The notes: a model not told the origin generated them from the sequence alone. A stretch of 64,000 nucleotides of DNA from Atriophallophorus winterbourni (GCA_013407085.1 JACCGJ010016150.1:40645-104644), one strand, 5' to 3'; counted from the first letter of the stretch, positions 11,841-24,065 are shown. Program-made: numbers and translations.

Positions 11841-13660
11841 GACTCTGATCTCATTCATCACAACAATTTGTTCAATTTGTATAAGAGGCGCTCAACATAA
11901 TCCATATAGGAACATATATATTACGAAGCCCGATCCTCAGGAAGTGGCAACTTTGGCCGATTGGATAACCTTCTGGTAAGTGGAAAATGATTCAGCTTCT
12001 AGCACATTTCACAATGTCTGTATTACACACATTAGTAATTCGCATGATAAAATATAGACGCTATAAGATATTAGGACCCTGGTTGAAGTAGATTTTCAAA
12101 GCTGTTCGAATGTAACACACCGTGAGCTGGTGTTAGTTGAGGGTGAAGGGAAATTTTGAATGTGCTTTTCTTCCACTTACATGATAGTAACCTAAACGAA
12201 GAAATGAGTACACTTATTTCTTTAATTTTGAAATATGTGTTCAATGAATTTATGCGACTATCCTCTATGAATCGTTTGATTAATCACCGCTTCTCCTAAC
12301 TCATATTGATATTCCAATTAGACATTTGAAATTAACAAACATTTACTTATCGTTATTTTTGCGTTTTGAGTAGATTTGTTATAGTGTTCTCTTTTTGTGT
12401 GGATAGCAGAGTGTTGCCCTAGTTAGGCCCAATTTCAACAAACATGACCCGTCTTACAGTTACTGAAAAATATTTTACTGAAATGTGAGCTTTAATTAGG
12501 TTTAGTTTAGTATCTTATACATTCATTGAACAAGAAATCTCAAGGAATGGTATTCTAACGAGATGTGAATGAATCATACGCTAGATGACATTCGTCTATA
12601 CACAGTCCATGATTTTATGGTATTGCATAGACAATCTATGATATTGTGATACCTTTAAATATGTGAGCACGCCCAATCTTCGACACATTGAGCATTAGAT
12701 CATCTACGAGAACTAAATTTTCGAGCATTTCTTCGGGCCATATAAAAAGATGTTGGAACGTAACGATTAACATGCAACAAGAGGATGACACCTACTCAAT
12801 TCCAGGTACGTGGATTGCCTCAACCTTTCGCGCCACTTCAATGAATGCGATGTTTGATACACTGTGAATGCATCCTTCACTATTTGCATATCGCCTTTTA
12901 TATTACTATATTTGTTTCCAACCTGGCTATGTTACAATCCCTTAATTCTTTTTATTGTAGTGTGTAAAGACCCCTATAATTTATTGTAGCACATTTTTTC
13001 TTGTTTGAGTCGCTCAATTTTTTGCTGATATCTGCTCATCAATCATATTGAGTTTGAAAAATATTTCAGTGTATGAACACATAGTTTATGCACTCCACTA
13101 TACATTAGCTCAACAATAAATATCAAAATAAACCCAGTGATACGCAGGGCTTTATCAATCTAAGTTGTTGTTGAAGAACTATATATCATTATTAAAACGT
13201 GCCCTTATAAACGCTGCCATATAATTTTAACAAATTTACATAAGAGTGGCTTACAGGCGTCTCCATATTTAACAATTTTCTCACTCCCATCTGAATTGGA
13301 CAAGGTGATTTTATTATGTTTGCGGCTGTTTGACTTTTAGCATTTTACCTCCAACTATATATCTCTCGAATTGCATGTAAGGGCTGGAGACTGATTTGAA
13401 TTCTATATATAGCTTTCATATCCCGAAATTATACGTACGTTTTTTCCTTTGCTTAGCGTTTTTTTATTACCATCGTACGGGTGGTGTCAAGCTAAATGGT
13501 TTTAGAATATTACCCACCATGAATTATCTCCAAAAACAGCATTTAATTAATCAAACAGTGCGGGTAATAGCAAGTGAGTGTAAGGCAACCAAAAACTGAT
13601 TTGCGGTTTAAGAATTTGAGCCTGAAAGCTTATTCAAGTCATGGTGATTCTTAGCCAACC
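11841..13660. other. No gene recognised
   Basis: AT-rich sequence with only short featureless frames and no shared repeat seen. Confidence 0.5.
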
Positions 13661-13662
13661 CT

Positions 13663-13712
13663 CCCTGCCTGATGAGCACGAAATCGGCCATGTGGTGTGT
13701 GTGTGTGTGTGT
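13663..13712 (+). repeat. Family B hammerhead remnant plus TG microsatellite
   Basis: CCCUGC-CUGAUGA (13663-13675) is followed by GCAC-GAAA, then 'tcggccatgtggtgtg'. The loop and 5' arm of stem II are deleted relative to family B. A (TG)n run follows at about 13692-13712. It is a dead copy. Confidence 0.6.
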
Positions 13713-14435
13713 GATGAAAAGGTATGTAAACGTGGATTTTTTATCTGCTGTTCGTTTTAACAAAGAGATCATGTACGAAGTAATAAGGTCTGACTAACGA
13801 TTAGCTATGGATGTTTGCCGAGTTGAGAGTTTAACTTCATAAGGTCAGCCAAAGGTTTTTTATGGCGGTATCATAAACCGTAACTACGAAACGTCCACAC
13901 GTTACACTACAAGCCGATGAACACCAATAACTAATCATACTCTTCCTGATTTTCAACTATTTTCTACAATTTCTACCTGGCTTGACTGAATTTGAGTCCC
14001 ACTTGAGGGCTATTTGAATGTTGTCCTCTCACGCTAAATGTACTGCACACGGTGATAAATAATTTTACTGCACTTACACCATTTAATTTGTTTTTAACAG
14101 CACGATACTATATTACCCCGAGCACTAAACGCAGGCAATTCTATTAAGAGCATCTAATCTTAGTTGAGAACAAATTCGCATTGCAAATTGAAATAAATTA
14201 GAGTTGATCGCTATCGTAAAACTAAAATTGATTGATTTCAAGCATGTCAGGAATATGAGTAATCGAAATCTGCGGTTGTCGGTCAAGCACAAACCCGAGG
14301 TACGTATCTGACAAAATACTGACCCTACTCAACGAATGGTTGAACGAATTGCCAACAATAATCTAGTTGCTTCCCGAATGCTTGCTGTGTTCAATCATAA
14401 AATTGAATGAAAACAAAAAAGTTACCAATGTATTG
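13713..14435. other. No gene recognised
   Basis: AT-rich sequence with nothing recognisable in it. Confidence 0.5.
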
Positions 14436-14439
14436 TGGT

Positions 14440-14516
14440 GCTCACATCCCCATCCCTTACACACCACTACCGGTTTCTGGCTGTTTGCCGTCATCAGGTG
14501 GAGACAGTAAGTTTAC
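14440..14516 (-). repeat. Family A hammerhead repeat, short copy
   Basis: This minus-strand copy covers the ribozyme and a little of the unit on each side ('gctcacatcccc' at the left, 'agacagtaag' at the right). The rest of the 240-bp unit is missing. Confidence 0.8.
14462..14503 (-). ncRNA. Hammerhead ribozyme, family A
   Basis: On the minus strand the order is CUCCAC (stem I), CUGAUGA, the CGGC-AAACA-GCCA hairpin, GAAA, CCGGUA (cleavage expected after the A) and GUGGUG (stem I). Stem I has one U-U mismatch. All CUGANGA and GAAA core positions are present. The base pair next to the core in stem II is C-A rather than the usual G-C, as in the other family A copies. Confidence 0.75.
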
Positions 14517-15824
14517 CGTTCAAAGGAATATTAATGTAGACTCGAATTCATTATCGATAATTGTTTCAAAGCCTTACTCAACGATGTTGCTTTCTTTCAA
14601 CTTGAGTAAAAATATATCGAATAATTTGTGGTCTGCTGCCAATATGATATAGCCATTAATTTATCATACGCGCTGAAACTTTTTATTTAATCATATACAC
14701 ACTGCAGAGACTACGGTTTCGCACGCTTGCACATTAGGTACTCCAAAGAAAGTAATTAAAACTAGATTTCAAACAGCAGCCTTGATGAAACAAAATGACA
14801 GATTCACACGAAAGCTGATTCACTCGATCGATCAATAAACAGTATATTTGACCGTGCCACCCGGAATTTAGCGTGTCCTTAAAGTTTTAATCTTCGTTTA
14901 TTCTATCGCTTGCATGATGAAACCCGAACGTTTAACTTCTGGAGTGGCGACCTTGAACTTTTCATCCAGTTCACCGCACCGATAAAAGTACACTCGCTAA
15001 AAAATATTCGCACGGCCCTCGGAACCTCATCCTGCTGTCGCTAGTTGATGAGTGCAAAGTGTGGTATGATATGGAGTTGAAGATAATGAAAAGAGCAAAA
15101 TGAACTTCAACGTAAAGTTCAGATGCCCCCTGTTGAGACGCACGGTTTGACCACCATTGGGGCGCTAATATTCCCGGCACTGGGTAAGCCAGTGTGATTT
15201 TATGCGAAGCTGAGCTAATTAGAGCGTCAATGTAACTAGTTTTTGATGGAATACGCTCCCTGTACATAAACACAACTATCCGCTCTTAAAGTTGACTTTC
15301 ATCAAGATAATGTGGAAAGATAGGGTTCATTGAGCCTCACATGACTGCCAACCGAAAAGAACAATTCATTTTGATGAACTGTGATAACGAACCGGTTGTT
15401 GCAATGAAAATAGCGAGTTATTATTGCCCTCTCTTGTTTCTACGCCATGAATGCAATTAGTGCGCAGCGGATAGTGCGTAGAACCGCCTTGTGTCCTACT
15501 TTATCCAGTTCCCTAATTATTATTTGTTTATAGATACTTTATTAGAACTCAAACCACATTTATTGCATTTGAGTGTATAAACTAGTCATGTTGAAGGACT
15601 ACTTAGCCATTCGAAATAAGCAATCCACTGTTTAAATACTCACGAATTTTCATTCCATTAGCCCAACTTGATAAAAAACTAGGTAGCTGGTATTCACGTA
15701 AATTAAGTTTGTAAACTTTCTTTCCATGACTATGGTTTCAAATATATTTAAATACCTTACGTAGCTAATACTTTTCTGTAATATTCCAGATTGACTGTAC
15801 CACTAAGTTTAGCTACATTTCCAT
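14517..15824. other. No gene recognised
   Basis: No recognisable coding frame. A moderately GC-richer stretch lies around 14930-15280. Confidence 0.5.
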
Positions 15825-16165
15825 TGATTTCATCGTTTGATTTATATCCACTGTGCGAATCGGTCATCCAAAGTTTGGTTTTGCCAATCTGAATAACTGT
15901 GGCATTAATGTATACCTTTGCTTACCACTAACCCACAGTTTCGGGGCTCACTGACCCTAATCTTACTATCTCCATTCTCTACCTGATGACGGCAAAAAGC
16001 CAGAAACTGGTTGTGGTAAGCAAGAGCGGGGATGTGAGCACTCTAAAAACGGGTCATATCCATTGATTTTATCGGTTTACTTAGAGACACTATGAGGATC
16101 GGTCAGTCGAAGTTTAGCTATGTCAAACTGATTAACAGTGGCAATTAAGTATAAGCTTTTTTGTT
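15825..16165 (+). repeat. Family A hammerhead repeat, tandem dimer of a diverged subfamily
   Basis: The body segment at 15829-15925 recurs at 16061-16165 with a period of about 239 bp, measured between the 'cggtca' blocks at 15861 and 16100. A ribozyme core lies between them. 'aacagtggca' and 'ggctcactga.cctaatctta' blocks match the 24.2 kb unit, while the central body has diverged. This is an older tandem copy of the same family. Confidence 0.75.
15977..16018 (+). ncRNA. Hammerhead ribozyme, family A variant
   Basis: The order is CUCUAC (15977-15982), CUGAUGA, CGGC-AAAA-AGCCA, GAAA (16003-16006), CUGGUU and GUGGUA. The core is intact, the expected cleavage triplet is GUU, and stem I pairs for four to five positions with one wobble. 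Confidence 0.7.
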
Positions 16166-16710
16166 TTCAAAGTTTCAAAATTCTACTGTATATTCTCTCC
16201 TCTCTTGATTAGGATAAACAACACGAGACGCATAGCTGATTGTAATTATGAAAGCCGGAAATAAATATTCTGTTTTGTAAACCAGTGAAGGGTGCCTTTT
16301 TACATGTTTTTTTACTGAATTAAATTGATCATATGGAGTATACAGTTGTTTTAAAGCAGTTAGCTCCGGTTTATTTGGAAGAGATGGGTGTTTTAACACT
16401 CGTTTGAAGTAGCAACTTCCTGTTCTATGTCATTCAACAGTAAAACTACCTTATCCTCGAACTGATAGTTTTCCTCGGTATCGTTAAAAAAGCATAATCA
16501 GGAAAATTGCAGTCCAACTATTAACCAAATCGGTTTCATTGATTCATCATTTTTGGATCAAAATATTTTTGTAGCATTTGTTACATTCGATTCAATGATG
16601 ATTATTGTTGGGAAACTTTATTCCCCAGGGTTCGTTACTATTTTAATTAAGCATGGAAGATATGGTATGTGTGTACCTTAATAAAATAAACCCCAATAAA
16701 TTTCAATTCG
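16166..16710. other. No gene recognised
   Basis: AT-rich sequence with only a short featureless minus-strand frame. Confidence 0.5.
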
Positions 16711-16737
16711 TCGTTGATATAGCACTTATATCAACGA
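16711..16737. repeat. Perfect 11-bp hairpin
   Basis: TCGTTGATATA (16711-16721) and its exact complement (16727-16737) enclose a 5-base loop. The function is unknown, and no T-run or coding gene adjoins it. Confidence 0.7.
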
Positions 16738-16834
16738 AATGAATATTGACACCATACGCACCATACACAGTTGAGCATTGGTTTACGAAACTGGGTGATA
16801 TAGAAGAAAACACGATATTTACATGTATTTTCAT

Positions 16835-16890
16835 AGCACACACCGGACGACTGGTTTTTTGTCATATGCATTCATCAGACAGTAATAGTA
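16835..16890 (-). repeat. Family B hammerhead remnant
   Basis: The minus strand shows CUGUCUGAUGAAUGCAU, a disrupted stem II, AAAAAACC, then AGUCGU and CGGUGUG. The CUGAUGA box and the flanks are recognisable, but GAAA and stem II are damaged. Confidence 0.5.
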
Positions 16891-18374
16891 CGGTCAAGAT
16901 CCACGCTTCGTGGTTAAATATGCATTTGCGAGCCGTTTCGTAGCTTGACATTTTTATAATCGACAATCGTTAGATAATACGATCCAGCTGTCATAATCTG
17001 AAAATTACAACTCACCTTCTGAACACCAATCCGCAGTTGGAAAATTTCGGTATTTCAGCTCTCGAATTAGATGCAATTCCATTCCATTGTCTCCAAAAAC
17101 AGCCCTATAAAGAAAGCTGGGATAAATATCAACCTACGCTACCTTTAAATGATCGTTCTTGATAGTTCTAGCCAGTTAATAGAACAAATGGACCACATGG
17201 AGCCTTACAAATCATGGTCACAAATCTGTGTTTAATTTAACTAATTCTGGACTCTTATTTATTCCACTTTGTTTGCAACAAGATAAACTACTGAAATCGG
17301 ACTGTTTCTTGCAAGTTATAGTGAATCGTTGTGGATAAGCTTACCACCATTTTAAAATGTCTGCTCAGGAAGGTCACTAGTTATTTAATAAACGTCATCT
17401 GTTACTACTTTCATCAAAGTTTTGCTTTAATAATATCAATACAAATATATCTGTTCATAAAATACATGGACAACAAAATTATGCTCAAATGTAATTTTTC
17501 AGTTAGATTGCAAAGCATTGATTACCACTTTTGGAAAAATGCTTAGGCACAAATTACTGTCGGTTTCGCAATACATGCACTATTCAAATCGAAAGACAAA
17601 TGCCACGCTGCATGTGCCAGTTACTACGAGGTAAACAAAGATATGCTTTGATGCCGGTGTTACATTCGCTTGATGATTGATTTAAGTTGAGCAATCGAAA
17701 CTGCTCAAACGATCGGCGCTCGATTTTGGTATGAGCCACAAGTTCCCCATGAATAGCAAGCCAAAAGATTGTTCAAGTTGAAGTGGTCGATAGGTTTCAA
17801 AGAAAACGAGATTGCACCAAGCTCCTGCAGTCACAAGCGTCCCACGCACCGTTAAGGTTTAACCCTAATTACTCATTAGAACGCGCCGTCATACAAAATA
17901 ATGTCGGCCGCCTATTTGTTCAATTTCGTGGTCCTGTTTTCATGGTTGTCCGTTAATCAGGCCATCAAGCGTTTTCAATGCCGACTGGCGTCACTCTGTC
18001 TGGGTACCACTTGATATGGTAGCTTTATCGATGTAGCTTAAAAAAGCAAGAATCAAATTAAATCGAGAGCGCCCCACGTCCTAGAGTGGGTTTCACGTAT
18101 TATTTCAATGCCTCATACTAAATTGGTATGAAGCAATTCGACTAAATTTACCATTATTTCTGATGGTCATCTCAACCCCGTGGTTTTACGATCGCTTTCA
18201 AAATTGAGAGTCTGTTTTATACAAAACCATCAATATGCATTGTTTTTTATTAGCATAAACACAATCTATGGAAATAAGGAGTCAGTATCTGCCTTTCTTC
18301 TTTATATTTAACATCTGTTTGTCTGACATGAATTGCCGAATCGGGGTCAAGTTGATTTCTGTCGATAGGTCATA
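16891..18374. other. No gene recognised
   Basis: AT-rich sequence with nothing recognisable in it. Confidence 0.5.
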
Positions 18375-18445
18375 CAATCCCTCATACGTGGGACTTTTCA
18401 CACCTATAGCCTTGTCAATATCACGTTATCGAGACAAGACTCAAA
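18375..18445. repeat. Unclassified dispersed repeat, copy 2
   Basis: This is the diverged match to 4446-4540. Both copies encode 'ALSISRYRD' in the plus frame. Confidence 0.45.
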
Positions 18446-19839
18446 CAACGATATGGGTAGGCAGCCTGCTGTTCCCCTTGTCGACCACACATGCATTTGA
18501 GCAGTGAGGCATAGGCCGCCTCTGTGATGAGATGATTTATCTTCGGCGCTTTTGTTCCTTCAAAAGTGCCGCTTTGGGCTGTTCCCATTCCACCCCTCCC
18601 CCACACGAACACACTCCCATATCCCGACTGCTTTACTTAACACGGAGGCGAAATCAGGTAAACAAGGTGGTAGCCCGTATGTGACACCTAGAACTTATCG
18701 GTTATCTACATCTACAAGACCGTGTTCAAGAAAGTTTCTTCTCTCCCATTGATCCCATGTTTAGATGCGCCCATTTTAGCTGATTAGAACAAGTAAGGGT
18801 CGAGCATATAATGAAATAAGAATTGCTAACTAAAATCATTTCAAGGCTTAAATCTCACTGTCCCAATCTATTACCATAAACTGCCGGAAACTGGCTGTGT
18901 TTCGTAAATGCAAGGAATTTGAGCATCACATTATATGAATTAAATCATTTATTTTGTAACGATAAAATACTCAATTTGATATATCGACCAGTTTCGAGAA
19001 TCTAGCTCATACAATTTGCTATGCAATAACATTATACAGGAGGTATGTACTGTAAAAATAACTACAGCAAACTTAATAGCACCATATTTCACTGTTTCTA
19101 GATTACACGCGCGTTTACCTCTCGAAAGATTGCAGTTAAAACAACCGATTAATTAGCTGCAGTTCTAAACGAAGTCATAATATTTCATTCGTTAAAAAAA
19201 CGTACAATGTAGTTCTTTGCTAACATGGACATCAGTTATTCATGCTCCATTGAATGATTAATTTTAAATGCTGATGATATTATTCTAATTCCTACTGCTA
19301 CCGTGTTTATGAACTAATAATAGTGAAGAAAGCTATTGAGAATCGGAAATTGTTTATCAATAAATTGAGAACGATATTTTACCGGCTGATATTGCTCTCA
19401 TAGCGTTAACAGCTAACACATCCACTTTTGCGTTTTCGGACCGAAAGTAATGGAAAACTAGAGAACCAGCATACGCTAGATTATATTCACGTCTAAAATA
19501 AGTGAAGTAATCATAGTTCCCACCAGTATTGCTGTTGCAAAGGTGGAGTAGACGTACGCTGACGTAATAATCAAAGCCTCGATGACATCATCGGGAGCAG
19601 CAGCGCCCCAGCATCACGTAACCGTAGCTTCGCAGACTTTTAAACGTTCAACCCAATCAGTTTTTGCCATGCCTTGATTGTAAGTTAAGGGTAGATGATT
19701 AATGTGGAAATCAACGTGCAAATGGAATCATTGTACCTTGTTCGTGTTGTAATAATAGTTCCTCGAGCACATATGCTGTTCTGTTGGCCTACTTCGGCTC
19801 ATATCGACCATGGATGTACTTACTTTGTACTTTACATTT
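18446..19839. other. No gene recognised
   Basis: No convincing coding frame. Base composition rises in G+C from about 19750 on, leading into the RTE-like fragment. Confidence 0.5.
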
Positions 19840-19844
19840 TGCGA

Positions 19845-20692
19845 CTATTTCCTCCTGGAGGATGAGTCGGCTTCAAAGAAGATTTTTGGGAATTTGGGTA
19901 CAAAGCGGCGTCTCCAGCACCACTCGGCGTTTGTTCGAGTCAGCTTCTCTAGCCTTAGCACAACCGAGTGCGACCTGCAAGGCAGCAGGGAATTGCCAGA
20001 AAGAGGTGGTCTACCAGACTCTGTTCCAGGTTTTTCATCAGGGTTTTCTGCCGAAGCCTTTCCCGCGATCGGGTATCCCACAAGGCAGCGGAGGTTTAAA
20101 ATCAGGGTTTTCCTTCCCTTAGATGAATTGCCCTACCAGGCTAGCGAGCTACATCTGCCCGAAGCAAACTGGTTTTCAGGCGCCAGTCACTCGCCCTCGC
20201 CCCTTCTCCTGTTGGTAAAAGCAGTTCCGCCGGGCTCGGAGAGCCACTCGTGCTGGCCAGAAGCTGGACTTGGTTGTCAGAGGCTATTTGAGACGCATGC
20301 CATATGGGAGCATTTTATAAAGAGTGGGAGCTTATCCCCACTGCCACCCCCGGCTATGACAACCTTTGGAACCGACCATGGATGTACATCACAATTGCTC
20401 AAATTTCCATGTTCTACAGCTTTTCGAATTACTAAGCAGTCAGATTCGACAGGAAAGCTCTCTCTCGCAGTGCTTGCAACGATAGACAGAACCTTATCGT
20501 TAGGCGTCAGTTGCACTTCGGCGGTGTGATCCGCGTTCAGCAGCCTCAGAGCTGTGTCTGCTCCTCCCCAGCTTGCAGACGACGCTTTACACAATGCCTC
20601 CAATGTGAGCTGTCAAGAACAAGTTCTTCCCAACTCGTGGGGTCAACGCCAAGAGCTTTCATATCTCTGATATTTGCATCATTATATGTGCC
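19845..20692 (-). mobile_element. RTE-like LINE fragment (C-terminal tail plus 3' sequence)
   Basis: Read on the minus strand, 20692-20560 encodes the characteristic C-terminal tail of trematode RTE-type elements: 'RDMKALGVDPTSWEEL' followed by 'LDSSHWRHCVKRRLQAGEE'. A stop codon and about 700 bp of GC-rich 3' or unassigned element sequence follow. Two more diverged copies of the tail exist at 26.3 and 48.1 kb. The reverse transcriptase core is absent. The long plus-strand frame over this region is an antisense shadow. Confidence 0.7.
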
Positions 20693-21116
20693 ATCAATCC
20701 TAATCTTTAAATACAATACAATTTCTGTATATCTAAATGGTGGTGGTAGCAGTGATCGTTTTATTTATAATAGCCAACTTAAATTCTACCACAGGAAACT
20801 CATGACTTATTACATGATCACTGCAAAGTTTTAGAGTACTAATAATCTTTATCATGTAATCGCTTAGAATAAAGTTTACAGACAATAGTATAGAAAACTG
20901 AAAATAGAGTTGGACAAAATCTGGTGTTCAAGTCACATTCTTCGTATTTTTATACCATTAACTTTTCTAAAGACAGTACAATGGACACTGAAAATCCGAT
21001 TGAGCACTTAACACGGTATCACAAATTTATTCTGTAGATAGGCAGAGTAGTTGTTTGTAATGAAGCTATGGATAAGTGACATTTAACTATAGCATTCTTT
21101 CTTGCTTCATTCCCTC
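20693..21116. other. No gene recognised
   Basis: AT-rich sequence with nothing recognisable in it. Confidence 0.5.
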
Positions 21117-21280
21117 TTACGCGGCTCACTGAAGTTAATCTTACTGTTTAGACCCGATGGCAAGCAGAGGTTAACCAGTTGTGGGATATGTGTGCACCAC
21201 ACTGAATTGGAAGCATCTCAAGCGCTTGACCTGGAATCCCATTGTGATTCTGAAATCAAACAATGTGGTCTTCTAAGCTA
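21117..21280 (+). repeat. Family A repeat remnant
   Basis: It shows 'cggctcactgaagttaatcttactgt', then a damaged ribozyme region, then 'gtgggatatgtgtgcaccaca' and 'cgcttgacc..aatc.cattgtgattctg'. The order agrees with the family A unit. CUGAUGA is reduced to 'cccgatgg' and GAAA is lost. Confidence 0.55.
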
Positions 21281-21984
21281 CCAAACTTAAACATGGCTTC
21301 AAAGTAAAACTTTCTTTAAGACTTGCAACAAGTTTTGGACACAACAATAGTTTCTCTAAGCTCCTATTGCACACGGTATTAAAAGACATGCCAAGATATT
21401 ACGACCATAACAAACAGATCACATTTTCTTCCATATGGCTCTTAGCCTTTTCCACTTCCCGTTTTTATACACTGAATCTATGGAATATGGCTTATACTTA
21501 AACAAACTGTTGTTGATAAAGGCATCGTTCTATATTTCTATTTTATACATAATCATTAAAACAATTTGGAAAAAAATTAAGTAAGCCAGGTTGTAAAACT
21601 TTCAGAAATAAACTTCAGATATTTTGGATAGTCTTGTAAAAAGATGTGATGGTATTGTGTGTAATTTAATATACCATACGAAATAAGGTATACTGTTTAA
21701 TTTAGATATATGGAGCCAATCTGACACCGAGCTGATGAATGTTCTTAACATTTTATATCGACACTCACGGTATTTTAAGATTAATTGAAGGTAACTTTGG
21801 GTTTTAATGGTGCTGTATTCGAGGAACCGAAATTCAATTTTAAATTCTGTGTAAATTTCGCCGAAAATACTGAACATATTTGCCAGTCTCGATCACGTGA
21901 AGCAAATTCATACCCTACGTGGGCAATCATTAGACAAGTGTTGCAAAGCTTAGCCAAAATATTTTTGATTAGTGCAAAGGAATT
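21281..21984. other. No gene recognised
   Basis: AT-rich sequence. Overlapping frames on both strands are short and featureless. The last part (about 21920-21984) may already belong to the Penelope-like element's terminal sequence. Confidence 0.45.
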
Positions 21985-22007
21985 TGTGTGCAATCGGTTA
22001 GAATAGT

Positions 22008-22055
22008 TTTTGGGTAACGTTTCACTTCTGACACAGAAGCTTCGTCAGACCAAGG
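22008..22055 (-). ncRNA. Hammerhead-like motif of the Penelope-like element, family C
   Basis: The minus strand reads CUUGGU, CUGACGA, one extra A, a GCUUCU/AGAAG-type hairpin, U, GAAA, CGUU and ACCCAA. CUGANGA and GAAA are intact. Stem III would be the loopless palindrome ACGU. Stem I pairs UUGG with CCAA around a bulged C. Hammerheads with minimal stem III are known in Penelope-like elements, so the assignment fits the context, but the extra A and A-U/U closing make it less certain. Confidence 0.6.
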
Positions 22056-22371
22056 GTGATAGTCAGGACAGGGAACATGATTAAGTAGCAGTCAACCCAC
22101 CACCACTTATTTGACCTTACCGCTAAACAGCCTATAGTACGACTACAGTGTGTCACGTCTCGTGGGAATGACCAGGATCAGTGGCCGATTTTCCACACAG
22201 TGTGTATCCACGTCAATCTGATACAAGTGAACACGGTCAAGGTCAGTTGACACAGCGGCCCACATACGTAAAAGTACATAACTAACAGGGCTAAGGTTAA
22301 GCTGTTTGAAGAAAAACAAAAATCTAATTAACTAGTCGCTATAAGGTGAATAAAAATTATTTACTTTCGCA

Positions 22372-23040
22372 TCAGTGCTGATCGCCAGATTGTGGAGATT
22401 TCTGCCCCATCCACCTTATTGACCGCCAGTCGACCTGCCTTGGCAATTTCGACCGCGCCTCCGCATGTAGGCGTTCGCTATACGGTTTAATACCGCGTCT
22501 CAATATTGCCACATTGTCTAGACTCGCTGTGGCCGTATCTAAAACGTGCTCCGCCAAGGCGGAATCACGAATAAGGGATTGATATTCCTCCGCATCCCGG
22601 GCTGTCTCCGGACACGCTTTTCGGTGTTCTTCGATTCTAGTGTGAATTTCCCTGGAAGTCTGCCCTATGTAAACACCCAAACAGTTCTTACAGTTGATTC
22701 TGTAGATGCTGTTCGTAACGCTAGATAAAGGCGTCTTATCCTTGAGGTGCATCAGAACCGAACGGATAGTTTTCCCTTTCTTATAAGTTACGCGTATGGC
22801 CGCCTGGTTCAAGATTCTACGTATCGCTTCAGAAGTGCATTTTACATAAGGTATACAGACTGTATCTCGCCATTTTTTTTCTCCGATTTTTCGGATGGGT
22901 ATTTTACCTTCATCAATTGGTGTTTTACAAAACTTTTTGGATAACCGTGGTCTATGAGCCTTTGGCTCGCTTCACGGTGCGCCTGTTTTCGCTCCCTTTC
23001 GTCGCTGCAAAAGTGTTCTATCTTGTTGAAAATGGAACAA
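22372..23040 (-). pseudogene. Penelope-like element C-terminus: linker and GIY-YIG endonuclease
   Basis: The open part (22812 to 22372, 146 codons) holds the GIY-YIG motifs. SIY is at residues 35-37, a C-x2-C pair at 41-44 and YIG at 48-50. The helix with the conserved arginine and histidine is at 59 and 63 (TRIEEH). The C-x2-C insertion between the two motifs is typical of the Penelope nuclease. Upstream (22812-23040), broken frames still read linker-type sequence, such as 'REASQRLIDHGYP' and 'IPYVKCTSEAIRRIL'. The enzyme would nick target DNA during integration. With frameshifts and no RT, this copy is dead. Confidence 0.85.
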
Positions 23041-23075
23041 GCTATGCAACTGAAGACCTGTCTTGGATGAGCGGA

Positions 23076-24065
23076 AGTGTATCGTAGTACAGCATCTGCA
23101 TTATGAATACACGATCAGTCACAAACATATTCCAATCGAATGCTATTTTTGATTAGGTTTCGTTATTTCAAGTTTATTGATCGAATATTTAAGATGAAAA
23201 CCACGGAATATACTTGCGATATTCTAAAGTAAAGAAGTTGTTACTTGAGTTGTTACTGATACGTGAATATTAAGCTAGCATCCATGACCTTTGTAGCTAG
23301 GTCAAACGTAAAAGGCATTGGAAATGTTTTAAAATTACTAAAAGATCACCCTTATGTTATTTTCTACCAAAATATTGTCATAAATTAGTGTTTCATTGCT
23401 TGACAAGAAATTGCTTTGGGATTCTGTGATCGAGAAATATGCTCCGACGTACAAAACTTTTAGAACTTTGTTAATATACAGACGAAAGTCATTTCTGGTT
23501 GTAGCGAAACGATGTGGTAGATTTCAGTTGACCTTGCACTGGATTGTTTAGAAAATTTGATCTGGTAAGGAACCGCGATTACACATTTTCCGAATGTGCA
23601 ACGAAAGAAATGTTCGGATAAACCTTTTCAATTTTGAAATAATCGTATGATATCACTGATAATTTCTGCCAGCGGCAAGTGAGTGATAAGTCAGGATAAA
23701 TATTCAAATTTCAAGAAAAAAATTGATCGGGACATAATTTCTGCATGCTGCACACCCCCATTAACCTTGCATAGCCACATAAAACCTCCAGTATTTACAT
23801 TGGGATAAAATACATTTCAACTTATGTAATAGGTAGCAGATTTTAAAATCCATTTTTGTGTACAGCCTCTTCAAATACAATGGTTTTTGACGCCAACTTA
23901 GACCTTCCATAACCGGAATAATTGACTTGGTATTGTTGATAAAGTAAAATTGGTTATGAATTTATCAAAAGAACAGGAGACTATTATGCTGCATTCGTTT
24001 TTCTACACACCATTTCAAATAATGCATGTTTACCATGATAGATATAAGTATAATATTTGATGAAT
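23076..24065. other. No gene recognised
   Basis: A short block at 23098-23135 ('cattatgaatacacgatc') recurs at 46177-46205. Otherwise nothing is recognisable. Confidence 0.45.

Larger units (their letters stand above)
21985..23075 (-). mobile_element. Penelope-like retroelement, 5'-truncated
   Basis: The coding part (22372-23040) carries a GIY-YIG nuclease domain. About 300 bp of terminal sequence (family C) follows it on the minus strand and ends in a hammerhead-like motif (22008-22055). The terminal sequence recurs in plus orientation at 45850-46175, without the ORF, which fits the known terminal repeats (pLTRs) of Penelope-like elements. The reverse transcriptase domain is missing. Confidence 0.8.

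Noticed and set aside
18880..18915. 'ccggaaactggctgtgtttcg' resembling the ribozyme 3' half
   Set aside because: No CUGAUGA box before it and no family A or B flanks; probably chance.
19810..20529. 239-codon plus-strand open frame
   Set aside because: It lies antisense to an RTE-like LINE fragment whose minus-strand tail motif is clear; the plus-strand protein has no family features and the frame is long because the region is GC-rich.
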